From an uncultured Clostridia bacterium (GTDB lineage Bacteria; Bacillota; Clostridia; Lachnospirales; CAG-274), in contig CANRPW010000008.1 in assembly GCA_947632615.1 (NCBI GenBank), positions 1 to 64,000 of the forward strand: 64,000 bases of DNA, read 5' to 3'. Below, in pieces: positions 24,108-31,781 of this stretch. Each line of letters begins with the position of its first letter. The first letter of the stretch is position 1. Both the position numbers and the translations under genes were made by a program. The notes under the pieces were generated by a model. It did no database searches. It was not told the DNA's origin and saw only the letters and a program-made list of their open reading frames with translations.

Positions 24108-26480
24108 GTGAAAATTTCAAAAAAAATCATCAGCTTTATTCTTGCGGCTGTTATGGTCTTTTCAACACTTACAAGTGTTTGGGCATATCCCCAGTCCTTT
24201 AACGGACTTCCCTTTATAATCAGTGTTGAAGATGCAGAGGCTCTTATGGCAGCAAGAGATGAAGCAAAGGAAGAAACACCGGCAGGTGAGTCTTCAGAAA
24301 TTGAAGGCGACATTTCAACGCCTATTGCAGAAGCTACCTTTAGTCAGGAATATAATTTAAGTGTTACAGGCAAGGTGGGTACTCAGGTTGCTGATGATAA
24401 TTATATGACAGTAAAGACGGCATATAATGTCAACAAAGGAAAAACAGATGATGCGGGCTTTAAAAATGATACAGGGTCTACATCAGGTAACTATTCTGTT
24501 AAAGACGGAGAAGCAAGTTATGCTTCAAGAACAGCCTTTTCATTTACTCCCAAGGTTGCGGGAAATTTAAAGGTTACCACTTCAGCTATAGGCTCAGGAA
24601 AAAGCGCTATAATCTTCTACGTAAATGACGGAAGTCCTCTTCCTGAAAAAGCCGGTGAAGTTCAGGCTACTGTTGTGGCAACAGCCGGTGAAGGTAAAGA
24701 GGAAATTATTGCAGAAAATCTTACCGTAGGAACAACATATTATGTAGCAGGTGTTGGTACAAACGCTACATTTAAAACTGCTACATTTACTGACGGCGAA
24801 GTAGCTACTCCCGAAAAGGTATGGGAAAAGGATGATACTCTCAAGGACATCACAAATGTACAGAGGGACGAGCCTTTAAAGGCTACCGATCCCGATGCAA
24901 AACCTACGATCTGGGTTTTAGGTGACTCAACAGGCTGCTATTACGGAACAGACAGCGGCTATACAATTCCCAGAAACGGCTTTGGTATGGCTTTCGGCGA
25001 AGATAAGGACAGAGGCTATGTTCCCGAATACGGTATTTTCGATACAAGCAAGGTTACCATAAAGAATCTTGCAATTTCAGGCATAAGCTCTAAAAACTTT
25101 GTTTCAAATCCTGCTTATGAGCAGCTTAAAAAAGGCTGGCATAAGGGCGACTATGTTCTTATAGCTTTCGGTCACAACAATCAGAAGTCAGAGGATACTG
25201 CAAGATTTACAGATTCTTCTCAGGGCGCAGATGGCTGGAACCTTAAGGAGCAGTTTGCTTATTCACTTTATAAGGACTATATTCTTCCCGCAGTAGAGGC
25301 AGGAGTTACTCCTATTCTTGTTACTCCCATTATAAGAAGAAGCACAAGCTCAAGCGGTCCTACAGGTGATAAGATTCATAAATGTGGAACAGGCGACTAC
25401 AGACAGACAATTATTGACCTTGCAAAGAAGTTCAATCTTTCATGCATAGACAATACATACAACACATATATGGAACACATCGCTCTCGGCGGCGGCAGTG
25501 ACACAGATCTTGACGGATATGCAAAATATCACGCTGTAAAGACTGACGGTTCAGTTGACAATACACACGTAAACGCTGACGGCGCAAGAATGATCGCTTA
25601 CTTTATGGCTGAAACCATGAAGGGTGAGGCTATTAAATATGGCGAGCCTAAGGTTACTCCCGTACTTACAGCAAGCGGCAGCGCTGACCCCGACAAGGCT
25701 CTTTCAAACCTTTCCACATTCCTTGTAAGTAATCTTGAAGACCCAAGAGGAAAAGAGTTTACAGAAGAGGGCGGTCTTGATCCTACAGATTTTGCAGTTA
25801 AACTTGATTATAAAGGTGCAAAAGACCCAAGTGCATTACAGGCAGGAGACTCCTTCAGTGCATTGGCTGAGGTTGTAAACGTACCTCAAAATGGTCCCGT
25901 AGCTATGGTTAAGCTTGAGCTTGGCTATGATCCTACAGAGGCAACTCCCGACACAACAAAAGGAATTTCAAAGGACGGCAAGGAGCTTGTTTCGGCTGCT
26001 GATTATGACGCAGCTGTAAAAGCTCAGAAGGATCAGACAATTAAGGGTAAAGCCTGCAAGGTAATTACACTTGAAATCCCCACAGGCACAGAGGCTGCTG
26101 CAATTGCTGCAGAACCTGTTGTAAGCACTTCATTTGAAGTACCCTTCACACTTGCAAAGAGAGGCGACGTAGCAATGTACGTTGTTTCAGCAGAGGTTTA
26201 TTCAAGTGTAGGCAGCGGAGCTTCAGGCGATCTTGACGGCGACAATATAATTACAAGTAATGACGCAGCCGCAGCTTATAAGGCAAACGGTTCAACTGAT
26301 GCTGAAATAGTTGCTAAGGGCGACGTAAACGGCGACGGCAAAGTTGACGGCAAAGACGGTGAAGAAATCCTTGCCAAGACACTCAGAGCATCTGTTGCTT
26401 TCTCAGGCGCAAAAGGAGAAGCTTATGAGGGAGTTAAATACAGCGATCTGGGTATCAACACAGACAGCGATATTTCATAA
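24108..26480 (+). CDS. Secreted rhamnogalacturonan acetylesterase-like protein with dockerin-type repeats
   Basis: 790 residues from a GTG start 7 nt after AAGGAGGA. An in-frame ATG 60 bp upstream would spoil the signal peptide. The signal peptide is KISKKIISFILAAVMVFSTLTSVWA. A beta-rich domain covers about residues 60-240. An SGNH/GDSL hydrolase of CE12 type covers about 270-530: WVLGDSTGCYYG with the Ser nucleophile, FGHNNQK, and DNTHVNADGARMIA with the catalytic His/Asp region. A cohesin-like beta-sandwich (about 570-690) follows. Then come two dockerin-like EF-hand repeats, GDLDGDNIITSNDAAAAYKA and GDVNGDGKVDGKDGEEIL. A 28-residue tail closes the protein. It would deacetylate pectin, matching the pectate lyase at the window start. 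Confidence 0.85.
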   Translation: MKISKKIISFILAAVMVFSTLTSVWAYPQSFNGLPFIISVEDAEALMAARDEAKEETPAGESSEIEGDISTPIAEATFSQEYNLSVTGKVGTQVADDNYMTVKTAYNVNKGKTDDAGFKNDTGSTSGNYSVKDGEASYASRTAFSFTPKVAGNLKVTTSAIGSGKSAIIFYVNDGSPLPEKAGEVQATVVATAGEGKEEIIAENLTVGTTYYVAGVGTNATFKTATFTDGEVATPEKVWEKDDTLKDITNVQRDEPLKATDPDAKPTIWVLGDSTGCYYGTDSGYTIPRNGFGMAFGEDKDRGYVPEYGIFDTSKVTIKNLAISGISSKNFVSNPAYEQLKKGWHKGDYVLIAFGHNNQKSEDTARFTDSSQGADGWNLKEQFAYSLYKDYILPAVEAGVTPILVTPIIRRSTSSSGPTGDKIHKCGTGDYRQTIIDLAKKFNLSCIDNTYNTYMEHIALGGGSDTDLDGYAKYHAVKTDGSVDNTHVNADGARMIAYFMAETMKGEAIKYGEPKVTPVLTASGSADPDKALSNLSTFLVSNLEDPRGKEFTEEGGLDPTDFAVKLDYKGAKDPSALQAGDSFSALAEVVNVPQNGPVAMVKLELGYDPTEATPDTTKGISKDGKELVSAADYDAAVKAQKDQTIKGKACKVITLEIPTGTEAAAIAAEPVVSTSFEVPFTLAKRGDVAMYVVSAEVYSSVGSGASGDLDGDNIITSNDAAAAYKANGSTDAEIVAKGDVNGDGKVDGKDGEEILAKTLRASVAFSGAKGEAYEGVKYSDLGINTDSDIS

Positions 26481-26500
26481 TTAACTATCATATTTAATAT

Positions 26501-26589
26501 AAAAGCCCAAGCTAAAGAGTGTACTGACCCCCTTAAGTTAGATTTTAGTCTGACTTTTGGGGGTCACCTCATAAAGGCGTGGGCTTTTT
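26501..26589 (+). terminator. Terminator of esterase gene with embedded IS-like palindrome
   Basis: The outer arms AAAAGCCCA (26501-26509) and TGGGCTTTT (26580-26588) enclose 70 bp that contain a further palindrome at 26520-26565. The T run follows. Confidence 0.75.
26520..26565. mobile_element. Fused terminal repeats resembling IS3-family ends (remnant)
   Basis: TGTACTGACCCCCTTAAG at the left and, inverted, TGACCCCCAAAAGTCAGA at the right match each other at 15 of 18 core bases. They resemble, from memory, the ends of IS3/IS150-group elements. Only about 10 bp separate them and there is no transposase, so this is a deletion remnant, a minimal MITE, or a look-alike hairpin. Confidence 0.4.
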
Positions 26590-26658
26590 ATTGTTCAGGA
26601 ACGTTTAAATTCTCTTATTGTGGTACGTTTCATAATATAGTCCATGTTTGTGTTGTAA

Positions 26659-26780
26659 AAATCATATGCTGAGATCTCGTTCAATCTGTATATCGCAAAC
26701 GGAAATCAGATAGACACGGCAATGGACAATGTAACTAACCTTGAAGCAGACGGCGCATGGAATTTTACAGGTTGCATCAG
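26659..26780 (+). pseudogene. Possible coding remnant
   Basis: A stop-free stretch reads KSYAEISFNLYIANGNQIDT, then MDNVTNLEADGAWNFTG, protein-like in composition, with no start or ribosome site. It sits between the esterase terminator and hairpin cassette 5. I do not recognise a family. It could be chance. Confidence 0.2.
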
Positions 26781-26930
26781 CGCCCACCCCAGTCCGCAAA
26801 AAGCGCGCCGCAGGCGCGCTTTTTGCGGACTGGGGTGGGCGGTGGGGCGCGGGGCGGGCGGGGCACGGGACAAGAGGAGCAGGCGGATCTATCCGCCTGC
26901 TCCTCTTGTCCCTTGCCCCGCCCGCCCCGC
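26781..26930. repeat. Hairpin cassette 5 (two stems) between convergent esterase and topoisomerase genes
   Basis: 26781-26841 has 29-bp arms and loop GCA. 26849-26930 has about 40-bp arms with one mismatch and core GGATCTATCC. Together with 26590-26780 this fills the gap, and no real gene is seen. Confidence 0.94.
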
Positions 26931-26957
26931 AGAACCGCAAGCTGGGAGGCGAAGCCT

Positions 26958-29165
26958 TTATAAATTAAGTCCTTCAAAAAATGTATTATCCTCATCCCTT
27001 GGAGAAGCCCCGGTTGAGGGAAGTTTAGTCCTTTTGTATGCTGTTTTTTTATTTACTGTAAAATCCTCTGCTTTAAGTATTTTTGAAAGCTTGGAATTTC
27101 TCTTTAATGTAAATACCTGTATGCCCTGAGATGTTCTTGTTGTTTTAAGCGATATAAGCTCGGAGCTTATGAGCATTGTCTTTTTGTCATCTCTTATGAA
27201 TACTACGTCTTCGGTGCCGTTTATATGCACGGCGCCTATAAGCGGAGAAGTGCCTGAAAAGGCATTTATCATCTTTTTACGGTTAAGCTTTGTTTTGTAG
27301 TTTTCTACGCTTACCCTTGTAGCCTTACCGTTTTCAAAGGCGAATATTATTTCTCCGGAATAGTCAGTTGTAGCAAGCATAAAAAGAATTGCCTCGTCGC
27401 TATCTAAGGGCAGAATGTTGTTGAGATATTGTCCCATTGAGTTAGTCTTACATTCTTCCAATTCATATGCCTTTACCTTATACACATTCTGCTTGTTGGA
27501 GAACATAAGAAGCTCGGCTTTATTGGTGGTTTCAATAGATTGGACTATTATGTCATCCTCCTTAAGCCTGTGCTCTCCTGACATACGAAGGGAAGCATGG
27601 GTTATTTTTTTGAAATAATTTCCCGCTGTAAGGAAAAGGCTTATGGGGTAGTCCTTTATAAGCTCGTCATCCGATATGACCTTTACGTCCTCGGCATATA
27701 TAATGTCTGTCCTTCTGTCCTTGCCGAATTTTTTGTCTATTTCTCTGAGATCCTTACATATAAGATTTCTCACCTTGGCTTCGCTTGAAAGTATGCCCTG
27801 AAGCTCGGCTATGTCCTTTTCGAGCTGTTCTCTGTTCTTTATCTTGTTGAGCAGATATTCCTTATTGAGGTTTCTCAGCTTTATTTCGGCTATATATTCA
27901 GCCTGAGCCTCGTCTATGTTAAAGCCCTCCATAAGATTGGGTATAACCATATCCTCGGTTTCCGTTTCTCTTATAATGGCTATAGCAAGGTCTATATCAA
28001 GCAAAATTCTTTCAAGCCCCGACAGAAGGTGATATTGTTCTTTCTTTTTGTCTAAGTCGTAGGCTGTTCTCTTCTTGATGCAGTCGGATCGGAAGGCTGT
28101 CCATTCCTTAAGAATTTCTCTTATACCCATTACCTTAGGCGTGCCGTCGACCAATATGTTGAAATTGCAGCTGAAGCTGTCACACAAAGGGGTCAGCTTA
28201 AACAGCTTGTCCATAAGATGCTCAGGGTCTGCCGTGCGCTTGATATCTATAGCTATTTTGAGTCCCTTAAGGTCGGTTTCGTTTCTTATGTCGTTTATTT
28301 CCTTTATTTTGTTTGTTTTTACAAGCTGTATTACCTTGTCTATTATAGATTCTATGTTTGTTGAGTAGGGTATCTCATAAATTTCTATAAGTGACTGCTT
28401 TTTGTCATATCTGTATTTTGCCCTTACCTTAAAGCTTCCCCTACCCGTTTCGTATATCTGCTCTATTTCCTTTTTGTTGTATATAAGCTCGCCGCCTGTG
28501 GAAAAGTCGGGAGCTTTTATATACTCCGTAAGATCAACATCATTATTTTTGATGTAGGCAATAGTGCCCCGGCAAATTTCCCCGAGGTTAAAGCTGCATA
28601 TGTTAGATGCCATACTTACGGCTATGCCCTGATTAGGCGTCACCAGCACATTAGGGAATGTCGTGGGAAAAAGCACAGGCTCCTGCATTGTGCCGTCAAA
28701 GTTGTCTGTAAATTCTACAGTATTTTTATCAATATCTTTAAATATAGTCTGACAGAAGGCGTCAAGCTTTACCTCTGTATATCTTGATGCGGCAAATGCC
28801 ATATCTCTTGAATACTGCTTGCCAAAATTGCCCTTTGAGTCTACAAAGGGATGTAAAAGAGCATCGTTTCCCCTTGTAAGACGAACCATTGTTTCATAAA
28901 TGGTCTGATCGCCGTGAGGGTTAAGCTTCATTGTCTGACCAACTACGTTTGTAGACTTTGTTCTTGCACCGCTCATAAGCCCCATTTTATACATTGTGTA
29001 GAGCAGCTTCCTATGTGCGGGCTTAAAGCCGTCTATCTGAGGAATAGCTCTTGACACGATAACGCTCATGGCATAGGGCATATAGTTAAGCTCCAGCGTG
29101 TCTGTTATAGCCTGGGGCGTAAATCTGTCGGGTATTTCTGTTTTCGGAGTTTTTTTCTTAGCCAT
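26958..29165 (-). CDS. Type IIA topoisomerase subunit A, ParC/GyrA-like
   Basis: 735 residues. The breakage-reunion domain spans about residues 15-490, with the catalytic Tyr in FAASRYTEVKLD (about 122). The usual DGLKPVQRR region reads DGFKPAHRKLLYTMYKMGL, a divergent form. A short C-terminal beta-pinwheel follows (about 510-715). I see no GyrA box (QRRGGKG), which points to topoisomerase IV activity (decatenation) rather than supercoiling. The start follows AAGGAGG. It lies 10 bp after the B subunit, so the two are an operon. Clostridia often carry this second, divergent pair besides true gyrase. Confidence 0.88.
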   Translation of the reverse strand: MAKKKTPKTEIPDRFTPQAITDTLELNYMPYAMSVIVSRAIPQIDGFKPAHRKLLYTMYKMGLMSGARTKSTNVVGQTMKLNPHGDQTIYETMVRLTRGNDALLHPFVDSKGNFGKQYSRDMAFAASRYTEVKLDAFCQTIFKDIDKNTVEFTDNFDGTMQEPVLFPTTFPNVLVTPNQGIAVSMASNICSFNLGEICRGTIAYIKNNDVDLTEYIKAPDFSTGGELIYNKKEIEQIYETGRGSFKVRAKYRYDKKQSLIEIYEIPYSTNIESIIDKVIQLVKTNKIKEINDIRNETDLKGLKIAIDIKRTADPEHLMDKLFKLTPLCDSFSCNFNILVDGTPKVMGIREILKEWTAFRSDCIKKRTAYDLDKKKEQYHLLSGLERILLDIDLAIAIIRETETEDMVIPNLMEGFNIDEAQAEYIAEIKLRNLNKEYLLNKIKNREQLEKDIAELQGILSSEAKVRNLICKDLREIDKKFGKDRRTDIIYAEDVKVISDDELIKDYPISLFLTAGNYFKKITHASLRMSGEHRLKEDDIIVQSIETTNKAELLMFSNKQNVYKVKAYELEECKTNSMGQYLNNILPLDSDEAILFMLATTDYSGEIIFAFENGKATRVSVENYKTKLNRKKMINAFSGTSPLIGAVHINGTEDVVFIRDDKKTMLISSELISLKTTRTSQGIQVFTLKRNSKLSKILKAEDFTVNKKTAYKRTKLPSTGASPRDEDNTFFEGLNL

Positions 29166-29175
29166 AGCTGCCTCC

Positions 29176-31152
29176 TTATGAAAGCTCTGTAAGGTCTATA
29201 TATTTATGACCAAACAGCTCTATATGTTCCTTTCTGCCCTTAAGGTCGTCGCCTAAAAGCATATCGAAAACGTATGATGTCTGCTCAATATCCTCAGGGC
29301 ATACTTGTATAAGACGGCGTGTGGCAGGGTTCATAGTGGTCTGCCACATCATCTCAGGTTCGTTTTCGCCAAGTCCCTTAGATCGCTGTATGTGGTATTT
29401 GCCCTTTATTTTGGCAAGTATATCTGCCTTTTCCTTTTCCGTATAGGCAAAATATGTGTTTTTGCCGCTTGTTATCTCATAAAGAGGAGATTCGGCGATA
29501 TACACACGCTTTTCATTTATAAGAGTAGGCGTAAGACGGTATAGCATTGTAAGAACCAGCGTTCTTATCTGAAAGCCGTCCACGTCGGCATCGGTGCAGA
29601 TTATTATTTTGTTCCATCTCAGGTTGTTTATGTCAAATGAGTTAAGGTCTTTGTTGTGCTTTGAGGTTATCTCAACGCCGCAGCCCAAAACCTTTAACAG
29701 GTCGGTAATAATAGGGCTTGCAAATATCTTGTCATAGCTTGCCTTAAGGCAGTTAAGTATCTTGCCCCTTATAGGCATAATGCCTTGAAATTCGCTGTCT
29801 CTGCCAAGTGTAACCGAGCCGAGAGCAGAGTCGCCCTCTACTATATAAAGCTCACGCCTTGTTACGTCCTTTGTGCGGCAGTTTACAAATTTCTCAACTC
29901 GGTTGTTCATGTCAATGCTGCCTGTGAGCTTTTTCTTTATGGAGAGCCTTGTTTTTTCCGCTGTTTCGCGGCTTCTTTTGTTTACTAATATCTGAGCGGC
30001 TATTTTGTCGGCTTCAGCCTTGTTTTCCGTAAAATAAATTTCAAGCTGTTCTCTTAAATATGCCGTCATTGAGTCTTGTATGAACTTATTTGTAATAGAC
30101 TTTTTGGTCTGATTTTCATAGCTTGTAATGGTCGAAAATGAGTTGATTATAATTATCAGACTGTCCTCTATGTCGGAAAACTGTATTTTCTTTTCGTCCT
30201 TTTTATAAAGGTTGTTGTTTTTTAAGTATTTATCAATGCCGTATACAAAGGCGGAGCGCACTGCCTTATCGGGAGAGCCGCCGTGCTCTAAATAGCTTGA
30301 GTTGTGATAATATTCTATAAGGTTAGTTTCGTTTGAAAAGCAAAATGCCGCCTGATATTTAAGCCTGTATTCGGGCTTGTCTTCTCTGTCACGTCCCTTT
30401 GCTTCCGTTTCAAGAAAAACAACGTCTGTAAACGCCTTGTCCCCTGCAAGCTCCTTTATATAGTCCTTTATGCCCTCTTCATAGCAAAACTCGGTCACTT
30501 CGCCTGTTTCTTCATAGGTAAATATAAATTTAAGCCCGGCATTTACTATGCACTGCCTTTTAAGCACCTCTTTAAAATAATCGGGAGTAAGCCCAATGTC
30601 AGTAAAAACCTCAAGGTCGGGACGCCATTTTATAAAAGAGCCTGTATTTTTGCCCTTGTACGGGGTTTTGGTAAGTCCGCCTACATTTTCGCCCTTTTCA
30701 AAATGAAGGGAATATTTATAGCCGTCCCTGAGTATTTCAACATCCATATATTCCGAGCTGTACTGAGTGGCGCAAAGACCCAAGCCGTTAAGACCAAGGC
30801 TGAATTCATAGCTTTCGCCCTCATTGTTGAGATATTTGCCTCCTGCATAAAGCTCGCAGAAAAGAAGCTCCCAATTATATTTATCTTCATTAGGGTTATA
30901 ATCTACGGGTATGCCTCTGCCCTTGTCCCTAACGGAAACGGAGCCGTCTTTATAAAGAGTGGTTTCTATAACATCTCCATAGCCCTCTCTTGCCTCGTCT
31001 ATTGAATTTGAGAGAATTTCAAAGACGGAGTGCTGACAGCCCTCTATTCCGTCAGAGCCGAATATAACTCCCGGGCGCAGCCTTACTCTGTCGGCGCCTT
31101 TAAGGGAGGTTATGCTTTCATTTCCGTATTCCTGTTTTCCGTTGTTTATCAT
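29176..31152 (-). CDS. Type IIA topoisomerase subunit B, ParE/GyrB-like
   Basis: 658 residues from the ATG at 31152, 9 nt after AGGAGG; the upstream ATG at 31179 overlaps that site. The GHKL ATPase domain has ILSNSIDEAREGYGD (about residue 46), VRDKGRGIPVDYN and GLNGLGLCATQ. A transducer region follows. The TOPRIM domain has IVEGDSALG (about 440) and TDADVDGFQIRTL (about 520). It supplies ATP-driven strand passage with the A subunit encoded just downstream. A candidate promoter (31227-31255) lies at the end of the preceding gene. Confidence 0.9.
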   Translation of the reverse strand: MINNGKQEYGNESITSLKGADRVRLRPGVIFGSDGIEGCQHSVFEILSNSIDEAREGYGDVIETTLYKDGSVSVRDKGRGIPVDYNPNEDKYNWELLFCELYAGGKYLNNEGESYEFSLGLNGLGLCATQYSSEYMDVEILRDGYKYSLHFEKGENVGGLTKTPYKGKNTGSFIKWRPDLEVFTDIGLTPDYFKEVLKRQCIVNAGLKFIFTYEETGEVTEFCYEEGIKDYIKELAGDKAFTDVVFLETEAKGRDREDKPEYRLKYQAAFCFSNETNLIEYYHNSSYLEHGGSPDKAVRSAFVYGIDKYLKNNNLYKKDEKKIQFSDIEDSLIIIINSFSTITSYENQTKKSITNKFIQDSMTAYLREQLEIYFTENKAEADKIAAQILVNKRSRETAEKTRLSIKKKLTGSIDMNNRVEKFVNCRTKDVTRRELYIVEGDSALGSVTLGRDSEFQGIMPIRGKILNCLKASYDKIFASPIITDLLKVLGCGVEITSKHNKDLNSFDINNLRWNKIIICTDADVDGFQIRTLVLTMLYRLTPTLINEKRVYIAESPLYEITSGKNTYFAYTEKEKADILAKIKGKYHIQRSKGLGENEPEMMWQTTMNPATRRLIQVCPEDIEQTSYVFDMLLGDDLKGRKEHIELFGHKYIDLTELS

Positions 31153-31226
31153 AAATAGCTTCCTCCTATGCTTCTTCAACTAAGGAAGCGCTGACCGAGA
31201 ATTTCATCTAATCAACGTTCCTTAAT

Positions 31227-31255
31227 AGATTAACCTATTTTTAAATCTTTTTCAA
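31227..31255 (-). promoter_or_regulatory. Candidate promoter of topoisomerase operon
   Basis: On the minus strand TTGAAA (31250-31255), a 17-bp spacer and TAATCT (31227-31232). It overlaps the stop region of the upstream gene. Confidence 0.4.
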
Positions 31256-31638
31256 GTATTTTTTTGTAAAGTGCTGTTTATTAGACTTTCTATGAGCTCT
31301 GCTCCGTAATATACAGCCCTTTCACAGCCGTTTTTGCAGGCAGGGCTTGCCTTTATATTAGAGCAGTTTGCAGAGCCGAAGGCTTCCTCCCATTTGGCAA
31401 GCAGACGTATCCTCAGGCGTTTGGCTGTATTTTCGTCAAACATAAGCCCAAACACCATCACACCTGCGGCAAGCACACTGCAGAGAGAGCCTATGCCAAA
31501 GCCGTTTGATACTGCGCTAAGCATACGAAAGCTTTGTTTGTCTATATTTATATTATAAAACTCGCCTACCGCTTTTATTATGCACTGTGAGCAGTTAAGC
31601 CCATTATTATAATATTTAAGGGCAATTTTACCAAGCAT
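31252..31638 (-). CDS. C_GCAxxG_C_C-family cysteine-rich protein
   Basis: 128 residues from the ATG at 31638 (7 nt after GGGAGG; an upstream in-frame ATG at 31677 lacks a site). Conserved Cys pattern: GLNCSQCI (about 16-19), GIGSLCSVLAAGVMVFG (about 55), then CSNIKASPACKNGCERAV. Family members are small redox-type or metal-binding proteins often found beside oxidoreductases; function is not established. Here GCAxxG is relaxed to GSLCSVLAAG. It is divergent from recQ. Confidence 0.75.
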   Translation of the reverse strand: MLGKIALKYYNNGLNCSQCIIKAVGEFYNINIDKQSFRMLSAVSNGFGIGSLCSVLAAGVMVFGLMFDENTAKRLRIRLLAKWEEAFGSANCSNIKASPACKNGCERAVYYGAELIESLINSTLQKNT

Positions 31639-31781
31639 TTTTAAGCCTCCCTTCTGCCTGAATAATTTGTCCTCCATATATTCTATTAAAATAAGTTTGA
31701 GCCGTTACTTAAAAAACTGTAGACAGACGGCGAATTTTTATTTAAAATAGAAGTTAATAAATATAGGCGGGAGAATGACTT

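Noticed and set aside
26662..27129. Several ORFs of 60-135 codons across the 26781-26930 hairpins
   Set aside because: GC-rich symmetric sequence keeps frames open. Pro/Ala/Arg-rich products mirror each other on both strands.
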